A stretch of DNA of 64,000 nt from Larix kaempferi (lineage: Eukaryota > Streptophyta > Pinopsida > Pinales > Pinaceae), in the NCBI GenBank assembly GCA_027924585.1, contig BSBM01000964.1, forward strand, positions 2,960,001 to 3,024,000, read 5' to 3'. Shown in pieces: positions 1 to 11,025 of this stretch (position 1 is its first letter; each line of letters begins with the position of its first letter). Below the pieces are notes generated by a model. It saw nothing but the letters and a program-made list of their open reading frames with translations. It searched no databases and was not told where the DNA came from. Both the position numbers and the translations under genes were made by a program.

Positions 1-129
1 TGAGTTGGATTTCCTTGTGGAATCCCCCTAGTCACTAAAGTTGTTGTTGGCTAAACCTGAAACTTTTAGTGCTGCCATGAATACAAAGTATGAAAATGAA
101 ATGTTATATCTTGTGTGAAAAGCCCATTC

Positions 130-361
130 ATGCAATGTGTTTCTAAACACACATGAATGAAAGGCAAGCCAAATGAAAATGGCTATGAGGCATCAAATGA
201 TATATCTTTTGTGAAATGTAAAATACCTAGGTAAACAGGCTGTCTGTGACACACCTAGAAGTGCTTAGGTAAACAAGTGCCTTAAAAACACACCTGCAGC
301 AAGAAGCCTAAATAAATGTAAACCTATGCAATGTGTTTGTAAACACACATAGATCAAAGGC
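130..361. repeat. pair of 36-bp direct repeats with palindromic core
   Basis: Two near-identical 36-bp stretches lie at 130-165 and 326-361. Each holds the palindrome TGTGTTT-N2-AAACACA or a one-base variant, able to form a 7-bp stem. The DNA between them has related shorter words such as ACACACCT and CCTAGGTAAACA. No gene is associated. The role is unknown; it may be the worn edge of an older element. Confidence 0.6.
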
Positions 362-1880
362 TATGGAACTGCAGGCCCAAAAAGAAATGGAACTTAAATG
401 CTATATCAAAAATATTGTTGGCCTCTTTTGTATCATGGATTGTGCGCATCTATGTAAGGTGAATAAACACTCTTTGAACAGCTTATCCATTTGTGAGACA
501 CCGCCATTCCCTGTGTTGTTGCTTGTCCACTACATGCTATGGTGTGTATTCCCTTTTCCACTTCCAAAGTGTCACAGTGTTAAGTCTGTAAGTCATTCCC
601 TCTAGCCTAGCCATGTTTTTCTTAGCCTTCACCCTTCACTAGCAAATTGATCACAACTACGAAGTGAGTATGACCTTGAAAGTCTGTCTGAGTAATAAAT
701 AATAATTATCACTTATTATATATTTGGATTTAGATCATCACTAATGATTACTTCTTGTTATAATTGCTAATTGAATGGATTGTAAAGCATCTTTTAACCT
801 TGGACACCTTGTAGTAGCTCGATGACAATTTGAGTCATATTTTGGTCATGTTGACTTGGTCAAAGCTCAGTTTGACCAAAAGTCAATCACAGGAGATGAG
901 GTGGCAGACCTCAGATATTATAGATAGATGATATATGGTCTTGTACAGGTCACCATGGTGGGATTATGCAGCGGTTTAAGGCTTATGATGATGATTTGTG
1001 CATTTCAGCACTTTTACAGGTTATTATTATTTGGTCTGCCGGATATGATGAGTTTTTATTTTGGACGATGCAAAGGTTTATATGGTGTATGAGTACACAT
1101 ATTAGATGGATTTGGACCTTCTAAGTCCAATGAGACAGTCTATTTTTAGTTCTAGGAAGTTACAGTGATGATTAAGCGTCAGTTGGCTATCTTAGTGCAG
1201 TTTGGTTTGTCAAAGGCCCTGCCAGAGCATTGATGAGATTCACTTGGTTCACCTAGGGAACTATGCATGGAGGGGGTGGTATAACCACTTGTTATTACCA
1301 TATTAACCTCTTGCCAGACTCATTGGTGAGCTCACCTTGACAGCACAACCACTCCAGGAAGCAGTTTGGGCAGTTTCACATTTCCTGAGGCAGTTCAAAA
1401 ATGGTAGAAATGGCTACAGAGGAATTCGATTTGGGCTACTGAGGCAATGTTATGGCATGGGATGATCAGTGATGATGAGTGGGATGTCTTCCACACCTTC
1501 TCCAGCAGTTTCAGCTTCATCGGGACCCACATCCATCACTTATGGCACTTTCTGATGATTTTTGGAGCCTCCCAAGGTTCACAATTTGTCCATAGAGGCA
1601 CGATTTGGTACTTTGATGACTATTTTATTGATATTGTGCTATGGGGATTGACCAACGGTGTGAAAAATTACCACTTGGACCCACCATAAGCTAGATCTAC
1701 TATTTTGTCATCATGATTTGGTGGGATCCGCTCTCCTAGGGTCATTTTGTCCACTTATTGTTATATTTTATTAGTGATCCATGTATTTTATTGTTGATCT
1801 CATCTCAACCATTGATTAGATCTTTTGATCTTTTAAATCTTAGCCGCTCATTCAAAAAGTGGTTAGATTGTGGACTCTCT
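362..1880. other. unassigned spacer, no gene seen
   Basis: Short open frames occur on both strands, but none has recognisable domains or a convincing composition. No LTR pair, PBS or coding similarity was recognised. It may be U3 sequence of the LTR-like promoter that follows, which could not be bounded. Confidence 0.4.
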
Positions 1881-1935
1881 CCCTCCTATTTAAAGGAGAG
1901 AGCTTCTCATTGTAAAGGGGACTCTTGGCTTTGGA
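1881..1935 (+). promoter_or_regulatory. LTR-like core promoter
   Basis: A TATA-like TATTTAAA at 1887-1894 sits between pyrimidine-rich CTCTCTCCCTCC and GGAGAGAGCTTCTCATTG, followed by TGTAAAGG. This arrangement is common at the U3/R boundary of plant Gypsy LTRs. No matching second LTR, PBS or TSD was found in the window, so it could be a solo or truncated LTR. The surrounding boundary is not resolved. Confidence 0.35.
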
Positions 1936-3555
1936 TTATTGGAATAGAGAATTATTATTGCATCTATCTGTTGTGTTGTGGTGAATACTTTTGGAGTTCA
2001 TTCATTGATTCTTCCTTTGCACTTGGTTCTTGGAGATTTTGTCTTGCTATATTTTTGTACCACCTTTTTGCATCTACAAGTGGAGGCCGATTTGGTTTGA
2101 GGAGGACATATTGGTAGGGGAGGACCCTCCCTACTTCTTCTTTGGATCTCTTTGTTGGTAACATGGAGTATTACTATCCCAGGACCTTCTATTTCATGTT
2201 ATCATTGCATTGTACTTGTATTTCCTTCATACTTGATCTCACTGATTTAATCACTTTCCTTGGTTTGACAGGTAGAGGAGGTCGCACTTGTGGGCTAGGG
2301 CATCATTTTGGCAAGCAAATTCAACAGTTTCTCATTTGATCTCTGCGGGAATCTTCCTCAACAACAAGGCATCTCATCTCATCACTCAGGTATGATCTCA
2401 AGGTAATTTATCTTTCCATGATCTATCCATTTGTCTAAATGCTTCAAACCCTTACTATCTTAAAACCCTCATTTGACAATTTTTCAAATCTAGCTTGATC
2501 CACTTGGCTTTTGGGTATAAAATTTAAAACCCACCTCTATAGCATCCACGGCAATTTGGATCTATAGTTTGGTGAGGATTGGCATTCATTTGACCCACTT
2601 CCCAAGGCAAAGAAGCTTCTCCAAGGGAGGTCACACTTCCTGGGAGAGGTGAGTTTGCAGGGATCTAGCACCTGGGTAGGTGAGATTCCACTTGATATGT
2701 AATCTACACATTCAATAACCTACCCCTAGTGTGTCACTTCAGTGATTTTTACCTTGTGGGCCCCATTCCTCATTTTGAGGGTTGTGCCCCACTTGGGTCA
2801 CTTTGTGGCATACTTCAATCTCAAATCTACTGATATCCAGCCATTGGATGACCCTAATCATTTTGATCCACCTACCTCAATACATCAACATTCCAGATCT
2901 GTAATTTGGTGGACATACGACTCCATTTTCCCACTTCCCAAGGCACTCATCTTTCTCCAAGCTAATTCGACTTTCTTGGACTATTGAATTTGCATGTGGT
3001 TTGATCCTTGCTTTGGTTGCTTGAACCCCTTGACATTGACATATCAATCAATCAAGCTCATTTTTGGTATTGTTTAGCCCCAATTCAGTCCTTAACTAGC
3101 CTACATTTGACACGGCTCCCAAGGAAGTGGATTTTCTCACAATTGACTAGTACCCTGATTCTGGATCTTATTCTAAACCTCATAAGTCACTTGCATAAAC
3201 ATGTTGGACCAAATCTACATTGTCTAAACTCCTTGATCCAACCTATTACTCACCTTGTGACTTCATTTATAGATCTAGAGTTTACCATACACCCTATGTA
3301 CATCATCATTTGATTTGATCTCGTGTCTTGGTCTGATCTCTCTTGTCAAGAGTAGATCTGGGTCTCCCCCTTTGTTGTCTTGGGCTAGATAACATAAAGT
3401 GAAGGTTGCCTCGATTGGCATGACAACCATCCATTGGGAGTCGAGGCTATCATGGTTACACCTCTTTAGTTTCCCATCCCTTCTGCCATCCATCTTAGAT
3501 CCATCTCTATGGGAAACTACAAGTTTGGAAATAACAGGTGAAAACAAGATCTAAC
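1936..3555. other. unassigned spacer, no gene seen
   Basis: This stretch has several 60-120 codon open frames without recognisable domains. A stem with one bulge can form at about 2115-2137 (GTAGGGGAGG against CCTCCCTAC). Intron-like words (TTGACAG followed by GTAGAG near 2270; CTCAG followed by GTATGA near 2389) are present but cannot be tied to a gene. Confidence 0.35.
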
Positions 3556-3559
3556 TGTA

Positions 3560-5161
3560 TGTGTGTAAAACCATTGATTGAGTATGTGTCGTAACTCAGT
3601 AATGTATGAATTGTCATAACTTAATAAGATTTCAGTTAGTTAATGGATTGTACCTTGTAAACTACGTTTAAAAATTGTGTCACTGAACAACAAGTTTCAT
3701 GATTATGATTGATGTGTGTGTGAATTATTACGGTTAGTGTACTTACGCGAGGTATGTAAGCAGTAGCTACGCTTACATAACTCGCCTACATATTTATGAG
3801 TTGCATGAAATATTGTTGAATAACAATGTTAATTATTGTTGAGTAATAGTTAATTATTGTTGATTGATGTTAAAAATGTCGATTAAGGTTAATAATGATG
3901 ATTAATGTTAGTAATGTAGATTAATGTTAGTTATTGTTGATTGAGGTTAATAAGTTGATTAATGTTAATAATGTTGGTTAATGATTAATTATTGTGGATT
4001 AATGTTAATAATTTGGAATAATGTTAATTATGGTTTACTAATGTTCATTATGTGTTAATAGTGATTATTTAATGTTAATTAGGCTATTCTTATCTTTAGT
4101 AGAATTTATTAATCAAGTTAAATGTAATTAAGAGAGTAATGTTGAATGGTAATAGTGTCATGAATTATTATTAGGTTAATCACAATTAATGAGGGTTAAT
4201 TATGATTAATTAGGATGTCGTATTAAATTAATATGCTAAAATATGCTATAAGTAAACATTATTAATTAAAATATGAATTTGTGTGTTGTATTGATCAACG
4301 AATGAAGAATGGTATTAATGAGGATAAGTTCGTATTTAATGGGAAACTTGTGGCTGGTGGGTCACCCCAACCAATACATTAAACTAAAAATAAAAATTAT
4401 AAATTAATGGGGGCCCATACATTAAAATGAATTATTAATTATGAATTGATGGGGATTGAGGCATTTAAGTTTAGGATAAGGCATTAATGGTGGAGGGGAA
4501 GAGTTGGCAAACATGGGATAGGATGGAGAAGAGAGGAAGAAGAGGGGGATCTTTTACCTTAGTTATTTTGGGAGAAGTTTTTGGAGAGCAGACATAGAAA
4601 TTTTAAAGCAGAGCTGAAAGGAGCTGAAAGGGGGTTTTTACTGGATATTTTCTGAAGGGATATAACAGGTTGGCTTGTACTCGATTTGGGCTCGGGGGTC
4701 CAAAGGGGTACCTTTGGAGCTGGGTGGTTAGCGAGACCTCGCCAGTTGGCAAGGTGGAAAAACTGTTTGGGCTGGTTGAGTTTCAGAGTTTTGGGGAAGG
4801 TTTTGGTTGCAGGGAAACAACAAGGCATTCAACAAAAGGGATCAGCAAAGGGGACAACAACAAGGGTGGATCTACTAGCTATTGTGAGGTAATTTTCAGT
4901 GAGGTATATAATCATTTTTAACTTCGTTTTCAATTTTTACTTCGAGTTAAGAAATATTATATGTTGTTACACCTGCACATAAGAAGTAAATGTTAGAAAT
5001 AGATTAAACAGTAATTATATTGTTCAAAACTGCAAATGTAAATGCTATATTTTTATAGCCAGAATTTAGAAATGAAAATAGAAACAAACAAAAATGTGAA
5101 ATAGTGTTAAAACATGGTTTTGTTATTAAAAACTCAGAAAATTAGGACATGGGACCCTACA
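3560..5161 (+). repeat. putative 5' LTR of Gypsy element D (start not resolved)
   Basis: The 3' boundary is supported by the ending GGACCCTACA directly before a Met-tRNA type PBS; the LTRs of element C end in the same GGACCCTACA. No second copy of this LTR exists in the window, so the left boundary is only a guess from the change to AT-rich repetitive sequence near 3,560. The segment holds the TTAATG array and a purine-rich GGAGAAGAGAGGAAGAAG stretch near 4,522. Confidence 0.4.
3800..4260 (+). repeat. degenerate TTAATG-rich array
   Basis: About 460 bp is built from variants of TTGATTAATGTTAATAATG, repeating roughly every 17-25 bp with drift. It has no coding capacity. It lies upstream of the LTR 3' end and PBS of element D, so it may belong to that LTR's U3. 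Confidence 0.55.
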
Positions 5162-5163
5162 CA

Positions 5164-5175
5164 TGGTATCAGAGC
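5164..5175 (+). other. primer-binding site of element D
   Basis: TGGTATCAGAGC lies two bases after the LTR end CCCTACA. It is the canonical plant PBS complementary to the 3' end of initiator methionine tRNA, which primes minus-strand DNA synthesis. It sets element D on the plus strand. Confidence 0.85.
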
Positions 5176-5333
5176 CATGGTTCCAAATCTAGAACCAGAG
5201 GGCTCACTACAGTGAACAGAATAGCAGAAGAATTTTTTTTTTTACCGGAAAACATGACCCCGTGTGAGTAATTGCTACAAGCAATTACTGATGCTGAAGC
5301 TTTAGACTGCAAAGCAAAAAGACTATATTAGGA

Positions 5334-5338
<5 letters not shown>

Positions 5339-5385
<47 letters not shown>
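5339..5385. repeat. TA dinucleotide microsatellite
   Basis: An uninterrupted run of TA repeats, about 23 units, lies in the AT-rich leader of element D. Shorter TA runs follow to about 5,760. Confidence 0.95.
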
Positions 5386-5387
<2 letters not shown>

Positions 5388-5884
5388 AAAACCATTTTAG
5401 CAACAAAAAAAAAGAAAAGGTTATTGAAAATATATGTGTAAATAATATATATTATGAAAGCATAATTTCAATAACCTAATTAATATATATATAATGCTAA
5501 AAAAAAAATAATATTTAAAAACATGTATATGAAATATGGACAAAACAAAAATTATATCCCTATAGAGACAAAACAAAACATATATATATTAATGTAAAAA
5601 ATAAAATAAAAAAGAGAATTAATTAAATTTTTTATATATATCTGTATGATTTATATATATAAAAAAAGAGGGAGAAAATGAGAGAAGGATTTAATTTTTT
5701 TTATATATATAAAAGGCTAAAAAATAGTTATATATGTAGATAGTTTTTTTATATATATGTCCATTATCGAAACACAAAAAAGAGAAAAAGAATGTAAATA
5801 TTTATTAAAAACAAAACTTTTATTTATATAAATTAAAAGCTAAAATTAAAAAAATTAAAAATTAAAAATTAAAAAAAAATTAGG

Positions 5885-6125
5885 GTTCATGGCAGACACT
5901 CCGTGGCCATGGTAGCTCGGCCAGTAGCCAGTTGCTTAGCCTACATGGCCTAAGTGCGGCCCTAGGCCAGTGACTCGACCTACACGGCCTGAGCGCGGCT
6001 CTGCCTGCGTGGCCTGAGCGTGACCCAACGAGCAGCAGTTCAGCTGCGGCCATGGTGGATCGGCCTACAAGGCTTGAGCATGGCCCAGCTAGCAACAGCT
6101 GAGCTGCGGCCATGGTCGGCCCAGA
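5885..6125. repeat. GC-rich degenerate tandem segment
   Basis: This is a sharp GC-rich island inside AT-rich leader DNA. It is built from drifting copies of words such as CGGCCATGGT, GCCTACATGGCC, TGAGCGCGGC and AGCAGCTGAGCTGCGGCCATGGT. Related fragments recur near 6,260-6,360 (GCTGCGGCC, AGTGGCCATGG). Open frames across it are an effect of composition. Confidence 0.55.
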
Positions 6126-6904
6126 GGGCTACAACCTAAGGAACAAAAAATAATAATTAATAATTAAAAAAAAAACCTTCATGATACATAAATCAATCAT
6201 CGGAAACTGTCTCTAAATCTCTCTTAAAACTGAGGAAAACCTTGAACATGCCCGATGCAGCTGCGGCCAAGGGAGTTGCTAAGAACATAGTTTTATAAAA
6301 ATAAATTGTTGACTTACAACTATGGGCCACAGCCCGACCAGTGGCCATGGCAGGCCTTGGCACAATAGCCAAAGGCTCAGCCTGAATCCGACCGGGAATA
6401 TATATATATATATATTTTCCTGGTCAGATTTTAAAAAATGTATATATATATCTGTGACCTGTGCGAGAGGGGGAAGCCATGACCTCTCTGTACGAGAAGA
6501 GGAGGCCTGCGAGCTATAGCCGTGCACTAAGGGAGAGAGGAGCAAATCCAACTAGCTACCCTCTGTGGCCTGTAGCAAAACAAAACAAAAAAGAAAAACA
6601 CACATAATACAACAAAATAAAAAATGCATTGAACCTTGAAATGTAGAGATAGGAGAGAGCCATCCATACCTGCCAGCCAAGCGTGCAATGATGGAGTGAA
6701 GCTCTCACTAGCTATGGCAGCCTGGGAAGGGCTCCTCCTTGGAGGAGAGCGCTTGGCAAAAATAAAAAGTAAAATGAACCACGTACATGGGCTGACCCTA
6801 TTTAGGGTTGCCCTCTCTGCATGACTGCAGACCTAGGAGGAGGCCGTGTGGCCTTCCATTGGAGAGACCGCGTGGGTGTAGGTTAGGGTTAGGTGAAGTC
6901 ATTT

Positions 6905-6908
<4 letters not shown>

Positions 6909-6938
<30 letters not shown>
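6909..6938. repeat. AT dinucleotide microsatellite
   Basis: A perfect AT run of about 15 units in the leader of element D, followed by several hundred bases of T/A-rich low-complexity DNA. Confidence 0.95.
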
Positions 6939-7934
6939 TTTTATTATTAATTATTTCTTCTTTAATTCATTATTAATCTGTTAATTATGTATAATTAATT
7001 ATGTTATAAAAGAATAATTTTGTTAACTTTAATTAAATATGTTATAATGTTGTTATAACAAATAAAAAATAATAATATAATTAATTTTGTTAATTTTTAT
7101 TAAATAGCAAAATTAATAAAAGTTAATAAAATAACAAAAAATATATATATATATATAAAATGGTATGTATATAGTTATATTTTTTTTTTATATTATTTAT
7201 TTATTTATTCATAAATAATGAAATTCTCATTTTTGTTATATATGGTTAGTATTAATTATCCTCATTAATAAAGATAAATGTAATTAGTTAAGTAAGGGAT
7301 TAGTATTTAATGTTAATAAGGTAAGATTGACAAATTAATTAACTAACTACACAATTGCATAATTGTTTAAACAATTAATTAATTGATTGATTAAAGGTAA
7401 GATGGAAATACCACTAATTAGCTTAGCTTCTCATTGAGAATGCCCCTTGCCGAAACTTCTAGGTATAGTCGAAGGGGCAAGATGGACACAGAATATTGAA
7501 AATAAGACACCATGGAGACCAAAATGATGAGTTGATCGCTAGGACACTGATTCTACCCCATGACCGAATTGTTGATAAACACAACTCTAGACTTAAAACT
7601 TGGGTTATGTTATTATTTAATTATAAAAATTATTAATTATTAATGAGAAGCGAGGTAGTAAACATTAATTAAAGATCTTGAAAAGTCAATTGTGACTTAA
7701 TGAGGATTGTGTGGAATCCAATACCTAAACCTACGTAGAACTATTGCAGTATATTTAGTACCGGGTGGCCTCAAGATGGCCTGATCAAAACGTCCTGAAC
7801 TATAGCTCTTAAAGTAAAAGTGCTCGTAAATTAGTCATGACGGACCTTTGAATTAACTGTTGAGTTTGATAGTAAATTAGTCATGATGTCGTCGTATGCT
7901 AATTATCCTATTATTCCATGTTACAGGGATAAGC

Positions 7935-9134
7935 ATGGTAAGAATGCGAGCAGTTTGGGGGTGAGGTCAGGCAACAGAATTACCTGAGCCGAATGTGCCG
8001 GCACCATCGCCAGAGACCATCCTTATATTGTGCTCACTAGAAGCAATAAACAAAACACTCAAGGGACTTGGACAGAGAGGAAGTGTTACCTCAGAGGTAG
8101 AAGTGGAGGCCCCTCCACTAAGGGAGGAAGTTCCTGTTGTAGAAGTGAATACGGTACCAAGACCTTCGCATCAGGATATCTCAAGGGAGCTTCAGAAGAT
8201 AAGGCTTCTAGATTTCTCACGGGGAGAAGCAGGGATACAGGCAGAGTCTTGGTTCGAAGAGATGACTAGGTGCTTAACCTTACAAGAGTACACTTCCATG
8301 TCCAAGCCCAATATGGCCATATTTTAACTGAAAGCGGTCACTTTGAATTGGTGGGGGAACCAAGAAACGCAGCTACACCTTACACTAGACACGGCTCCAT
8401 GGGAACTGTTTGTGGGAAAATTCAAGGGAAAGTACTTACCTGCATCCTACCATGAAGAACAAGTAGTGGATCTTCATGCCTTGGTACAAAGGCATCTATC
8501 CGTGGAGGATTATGAAGAGAGGTTCATGGAATTATTCAAGTATGTTCCTTACTTGGACAATGACGAACGGTAGGTTGAGCGATTTGTGTATGGGCTCAAT
8601 ACCAAGATCAGGGCTCAGGTACAGATGTGGAAACCAACTTCGTTTGCTGAAGCGGTATATTGTGCTGATTACACTGAGGAGCTGTTGGGTGCAAAGCCCA
8701 TTAGGTCATTCAACTCTCAGCAGTCAGGGTTTGTGGGGAAGGCCCCTCGAATCTACCCTCGGGGAGGATATGTGAGGCCACCTCCATACAGGAACAGGAA
8801 TGCACCAAGAGTTGCAGCAATAGAAAGATCAATGGAAACTAGGGCGGTGCCCCAGTCGACCACAGGAACTCACCAAGGTGTGAGGAATTTCAAAGGATCA
8901 ACCGGTAGGGGAAGGGGTCCCAGGGGGAGGAACCCCTCTCAGAGGTCTGAACAGGTTATCTCACCCACTCCATTACAGGTTGCTTGTTGGGGATGTGGAG
9001 GTCCACATTGCCAGTGTGACTGTCTCGAATTACGATCCAGAACAGTGCATCGAGAAGGAAAGGATCCAATGGGGAATGGGGGTAATAGACATCAGATCTC
9101 AATAGCAGTACACAACCATCAAGCTATGCACTAA
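7935..9134 (+). pseudogene. gag: gag of Gypsy element D, broken
   Basis: Gag would form the virus-like particle that packages element RNA. The frame begins at ATG 7935 (MVRMRAVWG), a few codons before an early TGA, and runs to TAA 9132-9134. Recognisable are the gag core (SWFEEMTRCL, then YEERFMELFKYVPYL), a basic Gly/Arg-rich stretch (GRGRGPRGR) and a CCHC zinc knuckle CWGCGGPHCQCDC of form CX2CX3HX4C near 8,990. In-frame stops lie near 7974, at 8328 and at 8574. The early TGA sits in a Gly-stop-Gly context where CGA would be expected, which fits deamination. No frameshift was seen. Confidence 0.75.
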
Positions 9135-9857
9135 TCAACTGTGGTGGAATCGTCAGGTATAGTCAATAATGTCAAGCTTAGAATATTGTTTGATCCTGGT
9201 GCTACAGATAGTTTCATTTCTCCATATGCATTAGACAAATGTGGGTAGGCAGCCTACGAGCATGACGACTTCAACTTAGTTGAAATGGCTTCACGTGTAA
9301 AGCAAGCAGTAGGACCTAGTGTCGACAAGTGTGTAGTGGATCTTGGGGTGTGTGTTACACAAGTCAAATTGTATGTCACCACCCTCGGAACTTAGGATCT
9401 CATCATGGGTATGAATTGGCTTGAGGAACATCGAGCTTTCTTGGATTGTTATGGAAAGAAAGTTCTTTGCCTTAATGACAACGCAGAGGCCATTGAGATC
9501 CAGGGTATCAAATGGAAGGTGTCCCTACATTTCATATGCACGATGAATGTAAAGCGATGTATGCGGCAGGGATGTCAGTTGTATGTTGTTGAAGCAGTAA
9601 ACAATGAGAAGGGACCCTCCTTTGATGAGTACCCAGTGTTAGCCGAATTTACTAATGTTTTTCCAATGGAATTACCTCGGTTACCTCCTAAGAGGGAACT
9701 TGATTTTACCATTGAGGTAAAACCCAGTGAAGAGCCAACATCGAAGACACCATACAGGATGATGGCCCCATAACTTTCTGAATTGCAAATGCAGTTGAAG
9801 GAACTGCTAGACCTAGGGTTCATAAGAACAAGTATTTCACCATGGGGTGCACCAGTA
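9135..9857 (+). pseudogene. pol: protease and RT N-terminus of element D, truncated
   Basis: This continues in the same frame as gag. The aspartic protease motif is DPGATDSFIS (DPG in place of DSG, seen in some Gypsy elements), followed by IMGMNWLEEH. The linker before RT has FTNVFPMELPRLPPKRELDFTI in two recognisable parts, and RT starts with KTPYRM and [10 protein letters not shown]. In-frame stops are TAG near 9246, TAG at 9393, TAA at 9771 and TAG at 9858. After that the sequence no longer resembles RT, so the catalytic YVDD region is absent. Confidence 0.75.
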
Positions 9858-10606
9858 ATCTAGTTTGAATGCCCCATTTTGATATGAAGGAACCATATCA
9901 ACTGATTGAGTGGATTCATCATTATCAAAGATCAGCTTACAGTTAGAGGCCTAGTCCCTGAATCCACAAGAACATGCGGAAGCTAGTGCACAAATTGAAG
10001 ACTACATATTCTCATTATGTTGATCCTGCGCGATCCGATTTACCTACACTAGCACATCCAGAGCAGTATACAAATAGTCATTTCCAAGTGGACTAGAAAT
10101 TAATGTATTGGATTGAAAGATGCAATTTTAGATTTAAACTCAAAGGGTAGTAGCTAATAAGCAACACCCATAAGTTATGATTCTGGTTTTTACTGCACTT
10201 GTTACAATTTGAATATTAAGACTTTGATGTTACAAAGATCTTTTTAATAGATTAATGCATATTTTGCTTTCTGCATAGAACTAAGTAGGTTTTTGTTCCT
10301 CTGTCATTTATGGATCAAGACCCATCCATAGGCATCCACGAAGACCTATTTGGTAGAATATATTTATTACATGATCGTTTTTAGTAGAACAGGGTAGATA
10401 GAGTAGAGTTCCTACATGTTGTAGAGATTTCCAACATCGTTTTGATAGAAGAATGTGTTGATGCCCGGAAAATCCTATCATCGACAATAGGGATTCTTCC
10501 CAATGAATAGTCCCAACTAGATCATTCACTATTTGGTATGGAGAATCCATCTTGTTAATGGTCTGGATACCGTAGGTATGTTTGATTAATTTAGGTATTG
10601 GTTGTG
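9858..10606. other. unassigned spacer
   Basis: No domain is recognisable after the breakpoint of element D. Open frames are short. It ends at the 5-bp target site of element A. The breakpoint could be a deletion or a junction with another unrecognised insertion. Confidence 0.4.
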
Positions 10607-10611
10607 TCCCG

Positions 10612-10996
10612 TGTGAAGAACCTGCAATAATTAATTAATGCAAATACATGAGATATCAAAAATAATAGAACATAATCACTTTTATATTGATCACGGGCCA
10701 CTTCGAGGGGGCAACCTCCTTTGAGCAAGTTCAATACAATTAACTTCACAGTGCCTTCAATGACCTCAACACAAACTTATATACTAAGTCTATGCCCAAT
10801 ACTATGAGTCAAAACCATGGGACATATAATACTACGGGACGACTTACAAAGCATATGCGTCCAATACTATGGGTCAATACTATGGGCTAATATAAACTAT
10901 GGATCAACAAATGCTACGGGATGACTTACAAAGCATATGCGTCCAACAACAATATACTAACATAGTAAAGAGAAGGGTTGACATAGGTTCCTAACA
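10612..10996 (-). repeat. element A 3' LTR (left copy)
   Basis: It starts TGTGAAGAACC and ends TTCCTAACA on the plus strand and matches 14571-14954. It contains short internal repeats of CCAATACTATGGGTCAA type and the repeated GACTTACAAAGCATATGCGTCCAA. Confidence 0.92.
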
Positions 10997-11010
10997 TCCC
11001 CTCTCCCTTA
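10997..11010 (-). other. polypurine tract of element A
   Basis: On the minus strand this reads TAAGGGAGAGGGGA directly before the LTR start TGTTAGG. It primes plus-strand synthesis. Element B has the same tract at 23099-23112. Confidence 0.8.
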
Positions 11011-11025
11011 GAAAAAGCTTTGTCC

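Larger units (their letters stand above)
5162..9857 (+). mobile_element. truncated Ty3/Gypsy element D, internal region
   Basis: The order is PBS, a leader of about 2.8 kb, gag, zinc knuckle, protease, and the start of RT. Homology stops right after the RT N-terminal block SPWGAPVI; the rest of RT, RNase H, integrase and the 3' LTR are missing. Gag and pol lie in one frame (plus, codons starting at multiples of 3) and are broken only by stop codons. The element is dead. The leader is long and carries TA microsatellites and a GC-rich segment, so it may hold secondary insertions that I could not delimit. Confidence 0.75.

Noticed and set aside
1758-2117. 119-codon plus-strand ORF
   Set aside because: No domain, overlaps an LTR-like promoter, and the composition matches the AT-rich surroundings.
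5164-5175. tRNA gene suggested by tRNA-like sequence at PBS sites
   Set aside because: Only the 12-16 bases complementary to a tRNA 3' end are present; no cloverleaf can be formed nearby at any of the PBS sites.
5880-6113. Ala/Leu-rich 77-codon ORF on the minus strand
   Set aside because: Low-complexity translation of the GC-rich repeat; no start signal or family.
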